Source of the DNA: a bacterium | GTDB taxonomy: Bacteria > Vulcanimicrobiota > Vulcanimicrobiia > Vulcanimicrobiales > Vulcanimicrobiaceae | Assembly: GCA_021806945.1 (NCBI GenBank) | Contig: JAKAPQ010000009.1 | Location: 1-32,857 of the forward strand | Length of the DNA: 32,857 nt | Reading direction: 5' to 3' | In this document: positions 16,247-22,479 of the stretch, one piece after another | How the letters are laid out: every line of letters starts with the position of its first letter | Position numbering within the stretch: the first letter of the stretch is position 1 | Program-made: the position numbers and the translations under genes | The notes under the pieces: model-generated | What the model was told of the DNA's origin: nothing | What the model saw: the letters and a program-made list of their open reading frames with translations, nothing else | The model's database searches: none

Positions 16247-16975
16247 GTTTTCACCGCCGACGTGCGTTCCCAGACCGCTGCGCAAGCCGATAATGCGCAG
16301 GCTCGTCCCCGTTCGGTACGCGAATTCCGCGGCGCGCTCTTGCATCACGCGTGCGCCGCTGCGCGCCAGATCGCGCAATTGTTTTAGCGATAACCGCTCG
16401 AAAGCCGAGGCACCCGGCTGTTCGCGCGGGTCCGCGTCGTACACGCCGTCCACGTCGGTATAGATTTCGAGCGGAACGTTGCCGAGGGACCAGGCGACGG
16501 CAACGGCGGTCAAATCGCTGCCACCGCGCCCGATCGTGGTGAGCCGCCCATCGCCGGTCGAGCCTTGGAAACCGGCCACCACCGGAACGACACCCTCGGC
16601 AACGAGCCGCTCGAGCAGTACCGGCCGTACCGCGACGATCTCGGCATCGCCGTGCGCCTCGTCGGTGAGAATACCGGCTTGCGCTCCGCTCAGCGCGATC
16701 GCACGCACGCCGCGCGCAGATAGTTCCTCGGCAAACAGGCCCGCACTGATCAATTCACCGCACGCGAGCACCAAATCGCGATTCGCGCTGCCCGGCGCAC
16801 TTCCAACCAAGGCTGCCAGTGCATCGGTCGAATACGGCGAGGGCGCTCGGCCGAGTGCCGATACGACGACCACCGGATCGCGTCGTTCCCCAACGGCAGC
16901 CAGCACGCGTCCGATGGCGATCTCCCGCAGTTCGCGCGTCGCAAGCGACGAACCACCGAATTTCTGAACGATCAT
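16232..16975 (-). CDS. lysC: Aspartokinase, kinase domain only (no ACT domains)
   Basis: A 247-residue aspartokinase catalytic domain. It has VQKFGGSSL (residues 3-11, with the catalytic Lys), VVSALGRAP, GELISAGLFAEEL, VAGFQG, TIGRGGSDLTAVAVA, and EIYTDVDGVYDADPR for ATP. All catalytic motifs are intact. The two C-terminal ACT domains that give lysine or threonine feedback in ordinary 400-450-residue aspartokinases are missing; the stop lies just after the kinase fold. ATG 16975 overlaps the hom stop by 4 bp. It is last in thrC-thrB-hom-lysC. It should phosphorylate aspartate without its own feedback, unless regulated by a partner such as the protein at 20313-21593. Confidence 0.9.
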   Translation of the reverse strand: MIVQKFGGSSLATRELREIAIGRVLAAVGERRDPVVVVSALGRAPSPYSTDALAALVGSAPGSANRDLVLACGELISAGLFAEELSARGVRAIALSGAQAGILTDEAHGDAEIVAVRPVLLERLVAEGVVPVVAGFQGSTGDGRLTTIGRGGSDLTAVAVAWSLGNVPLEIYTDVDGVYDADPREQPGASAFERLSLKQLRDLARSGARVMQERAAEFAYRTGTSLRIIGLRSGLGTHVGGENVNPD

Positions 16976-17922
16976 AGGCGGCTCACTGCGACCAAATCGC
17001 CAATTATCGCCGACGCCGTTTGCTCGCGCCCCGCTCCAGGCCCGATCAGAGTCAGAGTACCGCATCCACGCCCAATCACGCGAACCACGTTCTGCGCTCC
17101 CGTCGCTGCGGCCATCGGATCGGCAAGCGGCACGACGACCGGCTCGACCACCGCCTCCAATCGAGTGCGATTTCCTTTGAGCGTGGCAACCAAACGCAAG
17201 GCGCCGCCGTCGGCACGCGCGTCGCGGACCTGCCGGCGATCGATCGCCTCGATGCCGGTGCGCGCAATGCTTTGCCACGGGAGCCAGCGCTCGAACGCGG
17301 CGTGAGCGAGCAGCGAGAGCTTTTGCGCCGTGTCGGTGCCGTTGAGATCGTTCGCGGGATCGGACTCGGCATATCCGTGTGCCCGCGCCGATTCGAGCGC
17401 GGCGCCGAACTCGCAGCCGGCTTCCATTGCGACCAAGATGTAGTTGGTCGTGCCGTTCAGGATTCCGGATATTTCGAGGATCTCTTCGCCGGCCAGCGCC
17501 GAGCGCAGCACGGAGAGCGCCGGAATAGCACCGCCCACTGCTGCGTCGAACAGCAGCTGGACGCCGCGATCGCCGGCAAATGCGAAAAGTTCCGGTCCGT
17601 GCGTTGCGATGAGCGCTTTGTTGGCAGAGACGACGTGCTTGCCGCAGGCTATCGCCTCCTTTACGAGATCGTATGCCGGCTCGAGCCCGCCCAGGCATTC
17701 GACGATCACGTGGGTGCGCGAGTCTCGAATAACATCCATGGCATCCGCGGTCACATGCGCCATGACTGCCTGCGGGTGACGCGTTTTTCGAACGTCGCGT
17801 ACGAGTACGCCCCGAAGCGAAAACGCCGCCACGTCGCGGTCGTGCGCGTGCAGTAGGCGCTCTGCTACGCCGCTGCCGACGGTTCCGCACCCAAGGAGGC
17901 CGACGTTCACGGTGCGTTTCAT
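16972..17922 (-). CDS. hom: Homoserine dehydrogenase, short form without ACT domain
   Basis: A 316-residue enzyme reducing aspartate semialdehyde to homoserine. It has the Rossmann motif GLLGCGTVGSGVAE, the SANKALIATHG segment, and GGAIPALSVLRSALAG followed by GILNGTTNYIL and AESDPANDLNGTDTAQK with the catalytic Asp/Lys region. It stops at the end of the catalytic domain; the C-terminal ACT domain of many bacterial enzymes (about 430 residues) is absent, so threonine feedback by that route is not expected. ATG 17922 overlaps the thrB stop by 4 bp. Confidence 0.94.
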   Translation of the reverse strand: MKRTVNVGLLGCGTVGSGVAERLLHAHDRDVAAFSLRGVLVRDVRKTRHPQAVMAHVTADAMDVIRDSRTHVIVECLGGLEPAYDLVKEAIACGKHVVSANKALIATHGPELFAFAGDRGVQLLFDAAVGGAIPALSVLRSALAGEEILEISGILNGTTNYILVAMEAGCEFGAALESARAHGYAESDPANDLNGTDTAQKLSLLAHAAFERWLPWQSIARTGIEAIDRRQVRDARADGGALRLVATLKGNRTRLEAVVEPVVVPLADPMAAATGAQNVVRVIGRGCGTLTLIGPGAGREQTASAIIGDLVAVSRL

Positions 17923-18809
17923 GCCGTCGCCTTCGTAACAAGCAACCCCTGCGATGCAATCGCCGTCGGCACGATCCGCGCACCGACTCCGGCACGCCTA
18001 AAACACGCCGCTACGCGATCCGGCGCGTCGCCCGCGCCACCCTCCGAGAGCAGCAACACGCTTGGCCCGGCCCCGGACAGCACGACGTGCACGCCGAAAG
18101 CCGATTGCCCTAGCGCTTCCGAAAGACCTGGGAAAAGCGCTGCCCGGTACGGTTGATGAACGCAATCGCGAGTGGCGAGATCGAGCCGTGCGAGCCGCCC
18201 GCTCGCCAAACAAGCCGCCAGCATGCTCGCGCGCTGTAACGATCGGCCGACGTCGGCGCGCGCGTACGATGCCGGCAGCACCCGTCGCGCGGCAGCCGTA
18301 TCCAACGGGCGATCGGGAATGACGAGCGTGCAGCGCAGCGCCTCCGGCACCGGCAACGGCAACGTGCAGAGGTGCGGCCCTTCTTGCAGCACGAAACATA
18401 AGCCGCCGTAAAGTGCCGCCGCTGCGTTATCGGCGTGGCCTTCGGCCTGCACGAGTAAGCGCAGCATTTCATCTCTCGAGACCGCGTCGCCCCGAGCTCG
18501 GTTCGCAATCGTCATCCCGCAGAGCAACGCTGCAGCGCTACTGCCCAAACCGGCTCCAAGCGGAATATCGTTGTGAATATCGATCTCGAAGGCAAACGAT
18601 TGTGGAGCCTCGGCGATCAATGCGATGCCCGCGCGAACGCGCTCGGCCAGCCCGTCATGCGTCGGCAGCTGCGAACCGGTAACGCGTACGTACGGCGGAC
18701 CATCGCCGGCTCTCGCGCGTGCCGTCATGCGCAGATCGAGCGCGATCGCGACCGAATCGAATCCCGAGCCGAGATTCGCCGAGCTAGCCGGCACGCTGAC
18801 TTCGATCAT
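17919..18809 (-). CDS. thrB: Homoserine kinase (GHMP family)
   Basis: A 296-residue GHMP kinase phosphorylating homoserine. It has VPASSANLGSGFDS at the N-terminus, the ATP loop PLGAGLGSSAAALLCG near residue 90, and the C-terminal SGAGPSVLLL. The length is normal. ATG 18809 overlaps the thrC stop by 4 bp, so translation is coupled within the threonine operon. Confidence 0.94.
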   Translation of the reverse strand: MIEVSVPASSANLGSGFDSVAIALDLRMTARARAGDGPPYVRVTGSQLPTHDGLAERVRAGIALIAEAPQSFAFEIDIHNDIPLGAGLGSSAAALLCGMTIANRARGDAVSRDEMLRLLVQAEGHADNAAAALYGGLCFVLQEGPHLCTLPLPVPEALRCTLVIPDRPLDTAAARRVLPASYARADVGRSLQRASMLAACLASGRLARLDLATRDCVHQPYRAALFPGLSEALGQSAFGVHVVLSGAGPSVLLLSEGGAGDAPDRVAACFRRAGVGARIVPTAIASQGLLVTKATA

Positions 18810-20074
18810 CGGAGCGCCTCCACGATCGCCCGCTCCAGCGACGGCAGATCGCCGGCAACGCGGCGCAACGGATTCGCTAACGTCTTACTTGGGTCGCCAT
18901 GGTAGCGCTCGATGCTCGCGACGTCTTTGAGGCTCGATCCGGTAAGAAGCGCGACGACGTCGTCTGCAGCGGCGATCGTGCCGCGTTCGCGTAACGCCGC
19001 CGCACCCGCCAGCGTTGCGGCCGAAGCGGGTTCGCAGGCCAGCCCGTCGCGCGCGAGCACGGCGCGCGCTTCCGCGATTGGATCGTCGTCGATCGCGATA
19101 GCGGTGCCGGCAGTCGCATGCAGAGCGCGCAGCGCCGGACGCCAAGAGACCGGGTTCCCGATTTTGATCGCGGTCGCAAACGTCGTGGCATGCACCGGGA
19201 CGAGCGGTTCGTTCTGCTGCCATGCGCGCACGAACGGCGCGGCACCCGCAGCTTGCACGACGGCGATTCGCGGCACGCGCTCTGCCAAACCGAGCGCCTG
19301 CGCTTGTAGAAATCCCTGCGCGAGCGCCACGCAATGTCCGAGGTTGCCGCCCGGAACGATGACCCAATCGGGCGCGCGCCACCCACGGGCTTCGAGCAAT
19401 TCGAACGCAACGGTCTTCTGCCCCTCGCGCCGGAACGGGTTGAGGGAGTTGACGAGATAGACGGCGCCACGTAGCGCGAGCTCGCGCGCCGCCTGCATCG
19501 CAACGTCGAAGTCGCCGTCGATGACGAGCGCGATCGCGCCCGCATCGAGCGCCTGCGCGAGCTTCGATGTTGTCACATGCCCCGCGGGTAAGAGCACCAC
19601 CGCCGGCAGGCCCGCGCGCGCTGCATAGACGGCCAAACTTGCCGAGGTATTCCCCGTACTGGCGCACGCCAGAACGCTCGCGCCAGCGGCTCGCGCCCGG
19701 GTTACGGCGACGGTCATCCCCGCATCTTTGTACGAACCGGTCGGATTGCAACCGAGATGCTTGACCGCGAGTCTCTCGAGCCTGCTCCAGGCTGCCGCTC
19801 GTTCCGCACGCAACTCCGGAGCGTTGCCTTCTTGAAGCGTCACGATTTGCGAATCGTTCACGGGTGGCAAGAGCTCGCGAAATCGCCAAACACCGCTACG
19901 TTCGTGCAACACCTGCGAGGCCAGCCTCGAACGGAACACGGCGCGTGCGTCGCGCGGCAGCGTGAGGCCCCGCTCGTACGTGACGTTAACCACATCGCCG
20001 CACGATGCGCACGGCATCGATTCCGATCTTTCAGGCGCATTTGTCGCGCACGTCCCGCATGATAACACCAACAT
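18806..20074 (-). CDS. thrC: Threonine synthase
   Basis: A 422-residue PLP enzyme converting phosphohomoserine to threonine. The N-terminus has a small Cys4 zinc-ribbon-like element (CGTC then CASC) seen in many fold-type II threonine synthases. The PLP Lys is in NPTGSYKDAGM, followed by CASTGNTSASLA and the GGNLGH phosphate loop. ATG 20074 has AAGAGGAG about 10 nt upstream; an earlier TTG eight codons upstream lies within the ribosome site and is unlikely. It is first in the threonine operon, after its own leader peptide and attenuator. Confidence 0.94.
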   Translation of the reverse strand: MLVLSCGTCATNAPERSESMPCASCGDVVNVTYERGLTLPRDARAVFRSRLASQVLHERSGVWRFRELLPPVNDSQIVTLQEGNAPELRAERAAAWSRLERLAVKHLGCNPTGSYKDAGMTVAVTRARAAGASVLACASTGNTSASLAVYAARAGLPAVVLLPAGHVTTSKLAQALDAGAIALVIDGDFDVAMQAARELALRGAVYLVNSLNPFRREGQKTVAFELLEARGWRAPDWVIVPGGNLGHCVALAQGFLQAQALGLAERVPRIAVVQAAGAAPFVRAWQQNEPLVPVHATTFATAIKIGNPVSWRPALRALHATAGTAIAIDDDPIAEARAVLARDGLACEPASAATLAGAAALRERGTIAAADDVVALLTGSSLKDVASIERYHGDPSKTLANPLRRVAGDLPSLERAIVEALR

Positions 20075-20094
20075 TAAGGTCTCGCTCCTCTTAT

Positions 20095-20125
20095 GCAAAC
20101 GGCCCCCACCATCTCGGTGAGGGCC
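20095..20125 (-). terminator. thrC attenuator hairpin
   Basis: On the minus strand GGCCCTCACC pairs with GGTGGGGGCC (one G-U pair) around a 5-nt loop, followed by GTTTGC. The T-run is weak. A second small hairpin, GCTAG-gaatt-CTAGC (20136-20150), lies between it and the leader stop and could be part of the alternative structure. Confidence 0.7.
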
Positions 20126-20152
20126 GCCGTCGACTGCTAGGAATTCTAGCGA

Positions 20153-20236
20153 TTACGACAATAGCGCGCCCACCGAGCTCCCGAAGGTGCTCGTAACGGT
20201 CGTCTGCGAAGTGCTAATCATCGCGGATGCATACAT
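20153..20236 (-). CDS. thrC leader peptide (27 residues), leaderless
   Basis: The ORF begins MYASAMISTSQTTVTSTFG and stops with TAA. Five Thr codons and one Ile codon fall within residues 7-17, comparable in design to the Thr/Ile-rich thrL leader of Escherichia coli but with no obvious sequence kinship. The ATG lies 8 nt after the -10 box. Stalling at Thr codons would allow read-through into thrC-thrB-hom-lysC when threonine is short. Confidence 0.85.
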   Translation of the reverse strand: MYASAMISTSQTTVTSTFGSSVGALLS

Positions 20237-20244
20237 GTCTGGTT

Positions 20245-20273
20245 AACCTAGCATGCAACCGGTGGAGTGTCAA
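20245..20273 (-). promoter_or_regulatory. thrC promoter
   Basis: On the minus strand: TTGACA (20273-20268), a 17-bp spacer and TAGGTT (20250-20245), then 8 nt to the leader ATG. Confidence 0.7.
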
Positions 20274-20288
20274 TCGTTCTACGGCCGT

Positions 20289-20304
20289 ATTAAGCCATAT
20301 TAAC
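20289..20304. promoter_or_regulatory. TTAA tandem operator upstream of thrC
   Basis: ATTAAGCCATATTAAC has two TTAA cores with 10-bp period. It lies 15 bp upstream of the thrC -35, in non-coding DNA just after the stop of the aspartokinase-like regulator gene. Confidence 0.5.
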
Positions 20305-20312
20305 GATCTCGT

Positions 20313-21593
20313 TTACCGCACGAACAGATAGCCTTGGTTCGGAATCGTCAGGATGTACCTCGGGTTCGCGGGATCTTCCTCGATCTTCTTGCGCAGGTTA
20401 TGCATGTGCACGCGCAGCGCCGCGAGTTCTTCTTTACCGTCCGACCCAAAGAGGCAACGCGCAGCCTCCTCCGCCTCGACGACGCGCCCAACGTTGTCAA
20501 CGAGCACCTTGAGCAACATCGCCTGGCGCACCCCCAAACGCACTTCGCGTCCGTTGACCCGCAGCTTCCGCAATTTCAGATCGAAAAGTATCGAAGCCAC
20601 AGCCGGGAGCGTGCTGCCCGTTACGAACGCCTCATGCAGGGCTTGTTCGGCCGCGGCCGCCTCGTGCTCCTGAAGTAGCAGCGAAATCGTGACGTTGCTA
20701 TCCGTAAAATGGAGGACCGTGATGTCGCGCTCCCGGAGCGCGGCAAAGACTTTACAGAAGACGCCGACCGTGCTTCTGATCCCACTTCCCACGACGCACA
20801 CTTTCGCGCAATGGGTCGTGGCGTGCGAGTGCAGCGAGAGTTCTGCGGCGATGTCTTGCGCGAGGTTGACGCGGTCCGCGTCGACGGTGAAGCGCATTCG
20901 CTTAGGAAAGAACTGCAGCATCTCGAGCGATACGCCACGGTCCGCAAGCTGCTCGATCATCTGCGTTCGCTGCCTCCGCCAGCGATCGCCATCGTCGTGC
21001 GTCGGGCGCACGCTTACGAATGCGGCCCCCGTCGATATGGTAATGGACGTAACCGGTTTCGAGCGTTCTTCGAACGCGTCGTCTCGAACGATCGTCCCGC
21101 GATTCTCAAGAACGCTGCGGATTTCATAGGGTACGCCCAACTCGCGCGCCCGCTCGGCCGCAACGGGCGGCAGCGCGCCGGCGCGCAGATCCGCGAGTTC
21201 CATCAACTCCATGTAACTTGCAAACTCTACGGTGGTTGCCGTCGGCACGCGTGCCGGATCGGCGGACATTACGCCGTGCGCATCGGTGTATACGATGACG
21301 CGTGCCGACTCGAGCCTCGCGGCGAGCGCCATCGCCTCAGCCTGACCCCCCCCGACCAGGATCGGCATCCCGCTGTGCGAACGATCGCCGGCATCTCCTA
21401 TCGCACGATGGTCTGGAAACAGCGTCGACGAGCAGCCCCGCTGCAATAGTGCGCCGGCGACGGCCGCGGGCGATGCGCAGACGACGATGACCGCCGCCCC
21501 CCCGTCCCGAAGGTCGGCGATCCGTGCGACGATGGCATCCATCAATCGTGCGTTCTCTACGACCGGGCGCCCGAAAGTGACGACGTCAACCAT
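20313..21593 (-). CDS. Degenerate aspartokinase with two ACT domains fused to an OmpR/PhoB-type winged helix
   Basis: A 426-residue fusion protein. Residues 1-170 are aspartokinase-like (VYTDAHGVMSADPARVP, then AERARELGVPYEIRS), but catalytic motifs are lost: KFGGTS reads TFGRPV, the GE/GFQG region is deleted, and GRGGSD reads VGGGQAEA. Residues about 181-257 and 262-325 are two ACT domains; AKVCVVGSGIRS and LHEAFV match ACT2 of aspartokinases closely. Residues about 334-426 are a winged helix of the OmpR/PhoB class (LRVNGREVRLGVRQAMLLKVL, HMHNLRKKIEEDP, ILTIPNQGYLFVR). I infer an amino-acid-binding transcription factor, possibly also a regulatory partner of the ACT-less LysC. The start overlaps the end of the ilvA remnant by 8 bp and lacks its own ribosome site. 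Confidence 0.88.
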   Translation of the reverse strand: MVDVVTFGRPVVENARLMDAIVARIADLRDGGAAVIVVCASPAAVAGALLQRGCSSTLFPDHRAIGDAGDRSHSGMPILVGGGQAEAMALAARLESARVIVYTDAHGVMSADPARVPTATTVEFASYMELMELADLRAGALPPVAAERARELGVPYEIRSVLENRGTIVRDDAFEERSKPVTSITISTGAAFVSVRPTHDDGDRWRRQRTQMIEQLADRGVSLEMLQFFPKRMRFTVDADRVNLAQDIAAELSLHSHATTHCAKVCVVGSGIRSTVGVFCKVFAALRERDITVLHFTDSNVTISLLLQEHEAAAAEQALHEAFVTGSTLPAVASILFDLKLRKLRVNGREVRLGVRQAMLLKVLVDNVGRVVEAEEAARCLFGSDGKEELAALRVHMHNLRKKIEEDPANPRYILTIPNQGYLFVR

Positions 21594-22006
21594 TGGCGAG
21601 AACGCCGGTCAGCAGGATCGCCTCGAATGCGGCCGTGCGCGGGCCGGCCAAAATTGAATCGCTCTCGCTCGGGTTACGCATTTCGATGGTAAAGTCGGGT
21701 TTGGCACACTTGGCCGGGACACCGTTGAACGAATGGTGATGGGAGACGTCTACCACGTTCGCGGGGCACTCGGCGAGCAGCGTGGAGATCTGCAGGAGCG
21801 CACCGGGTGCGTCGACGATCTGCGCAGGGTTGCCGGCCGGGGCCGCGACCAACCCGCTCGCGCGCGCGGCTTTTGAGCGTCACGTTCGCTCCGGTCAGTC
21901 GTGAGGGCGCCGGCGAGTGGCGGAATGCGGTATCTAGCACGATCCCCGAAAGCTGCGCGTGCGCGGCCTCGAGGTCGCTGAAAGACGGTATCGTGGCGAT
22001 CGTCAT
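21586..22006 (-). pseudogene. ilvA: Threonine dehydratase remnant with internal deletion
   Basis: The first 45 or so codons encode an IlvA N-terminus (SDLEAAHAQLSGIVLDTAF, then LTGANVTLK). The frame then jumps into the C-terminal ACT-like tail: in the next frame PGALLQISTLLAECPANVVDVSHHHSF and DFTIEMRN are visible up to the stop at 21586. The whole PLP catalytic domain, including the GSFKxRGA lysine, is absent; roughly 800 bp seem lost, with the junction near 21860-21875 in a GC-repeat stretch. The remaining 421 bp are also out of frame by one. Start ATG 22006 has GGAG upstream. The ACT tail could still be made from the TTG at 21852. An assembly collapse is an alternative. Confidence 0.8.
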
Positions 22007-22023
22007 GTCATCTCCGCATTCCT

Positions 22024-22062
22024 CAGAAGAAAGAAGCCCCCGCCGGACCGGCGAGGGCTTCT
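22024..22062 (-). terminator. ilvA attenuator terminator
   Basis: On the minus strand AGAAGCCCTCGCC pairs with GGCGGGGGCTTCT (one G-U) around a 5-nt loop and is followed by TTCTTCT. Strong intrinsic terminator between the leader stop and the ilvA start. Confidence 0.85.
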
Positions 22063-22082
22063 TCTGCTATGAACCGCTGTCT

Positions 22083-22160
22083 CTACGCAGTCGCCATCCG
22101 TCGCCGGTTCGATACCGTGCGCATAATCGTAAGGGTGGCAAGCATAAAAGCGCGGAACAT
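22083..22160 (-). CDS. ilvA leader peptide (25 residues), leaderless
   Basis: The ORF begins MFRAFMLATLTIMRTVSN and stops with TAG 20 nt before the terminator stem. Residues 7-16 contain two Leu, three Thr, one Ile and one Val codon, fitting control by isoleucine, its precursor threonine and related amino acids. The ATG is 8 nt after the -10 box. The downstream ilvA is broken, so today this attenuator mainly controls the aspartokinase-like regulator gene. Confidence 0.75.
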   Translation of the reverse strand: MFRAFMLATLTIMRTVSNRRRMATA

Positions 22161-22168
22161 GTCCGCAC

Positions 22169-22198
22169 ACTTTAACACGCGAAACACGCAGCCGTCAA
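22169..22198 (-). promoter_or_regulatory. ilvA promoter
   Basis: On the minus strand: TTGACG (22198-22193), an 18-bp spacer and TAAAGT (22174-22169), then 8 nt to the leader ATG. I see no TTAA tandem box upstream, unlike the other amino-acid promoters. Confidence 0.65.
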
Positions 22199-22285
22199 GG
22201 CAGTGCAGCGGCGCCGAGACGGGGAACCCGTCGCAAACGCGAAGCGCGTACTCAGAATAGACCGCTCGCCGATCTCGGTCGGTCC

Positions 22286-22477
22286 TCACGCGCGGAACGA
22301 ATATCTGGCCAAGGTTAGAGAGGCTCGCTCCCCGGTGTGCGGGGCAGCCGCGCTGAAATCTGCGTGCCATCCGGAGAGCCGGCTCTCTGCGGGATGGGCC
22401 AGCTCGCCGGTGACCGCTTTACCGGCACGGGCAGGCACCTCTCGGATCGAGAGCACCGCTGGTTTGACGATGATCAC
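22286..22477 (-). CDS. Small unassigned ORF after the radical SAM remnant
   Basis: A possible 63-residue protein whose GTG (22477) lies 2 nt after the stop of the radical SAM remnant, with AAGGGA about 10 nt upstream. It begins MIIVKPAVLSIREVPARAG. A similar run, VVKPKPVMLSVSKV, occurs in the N-terminal part of the decayed radical SAM gene. No known family is recognised. It could be a small partner or peptide substrate of the enzyme, or chance. Two small palindromes (22374-22387 and around 22440) lie within it. Confidence 0.3.
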   Translation of the reverse strand: MIIVKPAVLSIREVPARAGKAVTGELAHPAESRLSGWHADFSAAAPHTGERASLTLARYSFRA

Positions 22478-22479
22478 CC

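Noticed and set aside
16232-17995. 587-residue open frame spanning lysC and most of hom
   Set aside because: Only its last 247 residues are aspartokinase; the upstream part is an out-of-frame shadow of hom with Arg-rich low-complexity sequence.
22286-22477. Small ORF as a proven peptide substrate of the radical SAM enzyme
   Set aside because: The VKP-LS similarity to the enzyme's own N-terminal region is short and could be chance; it is kept only as a low-confidence ORF.
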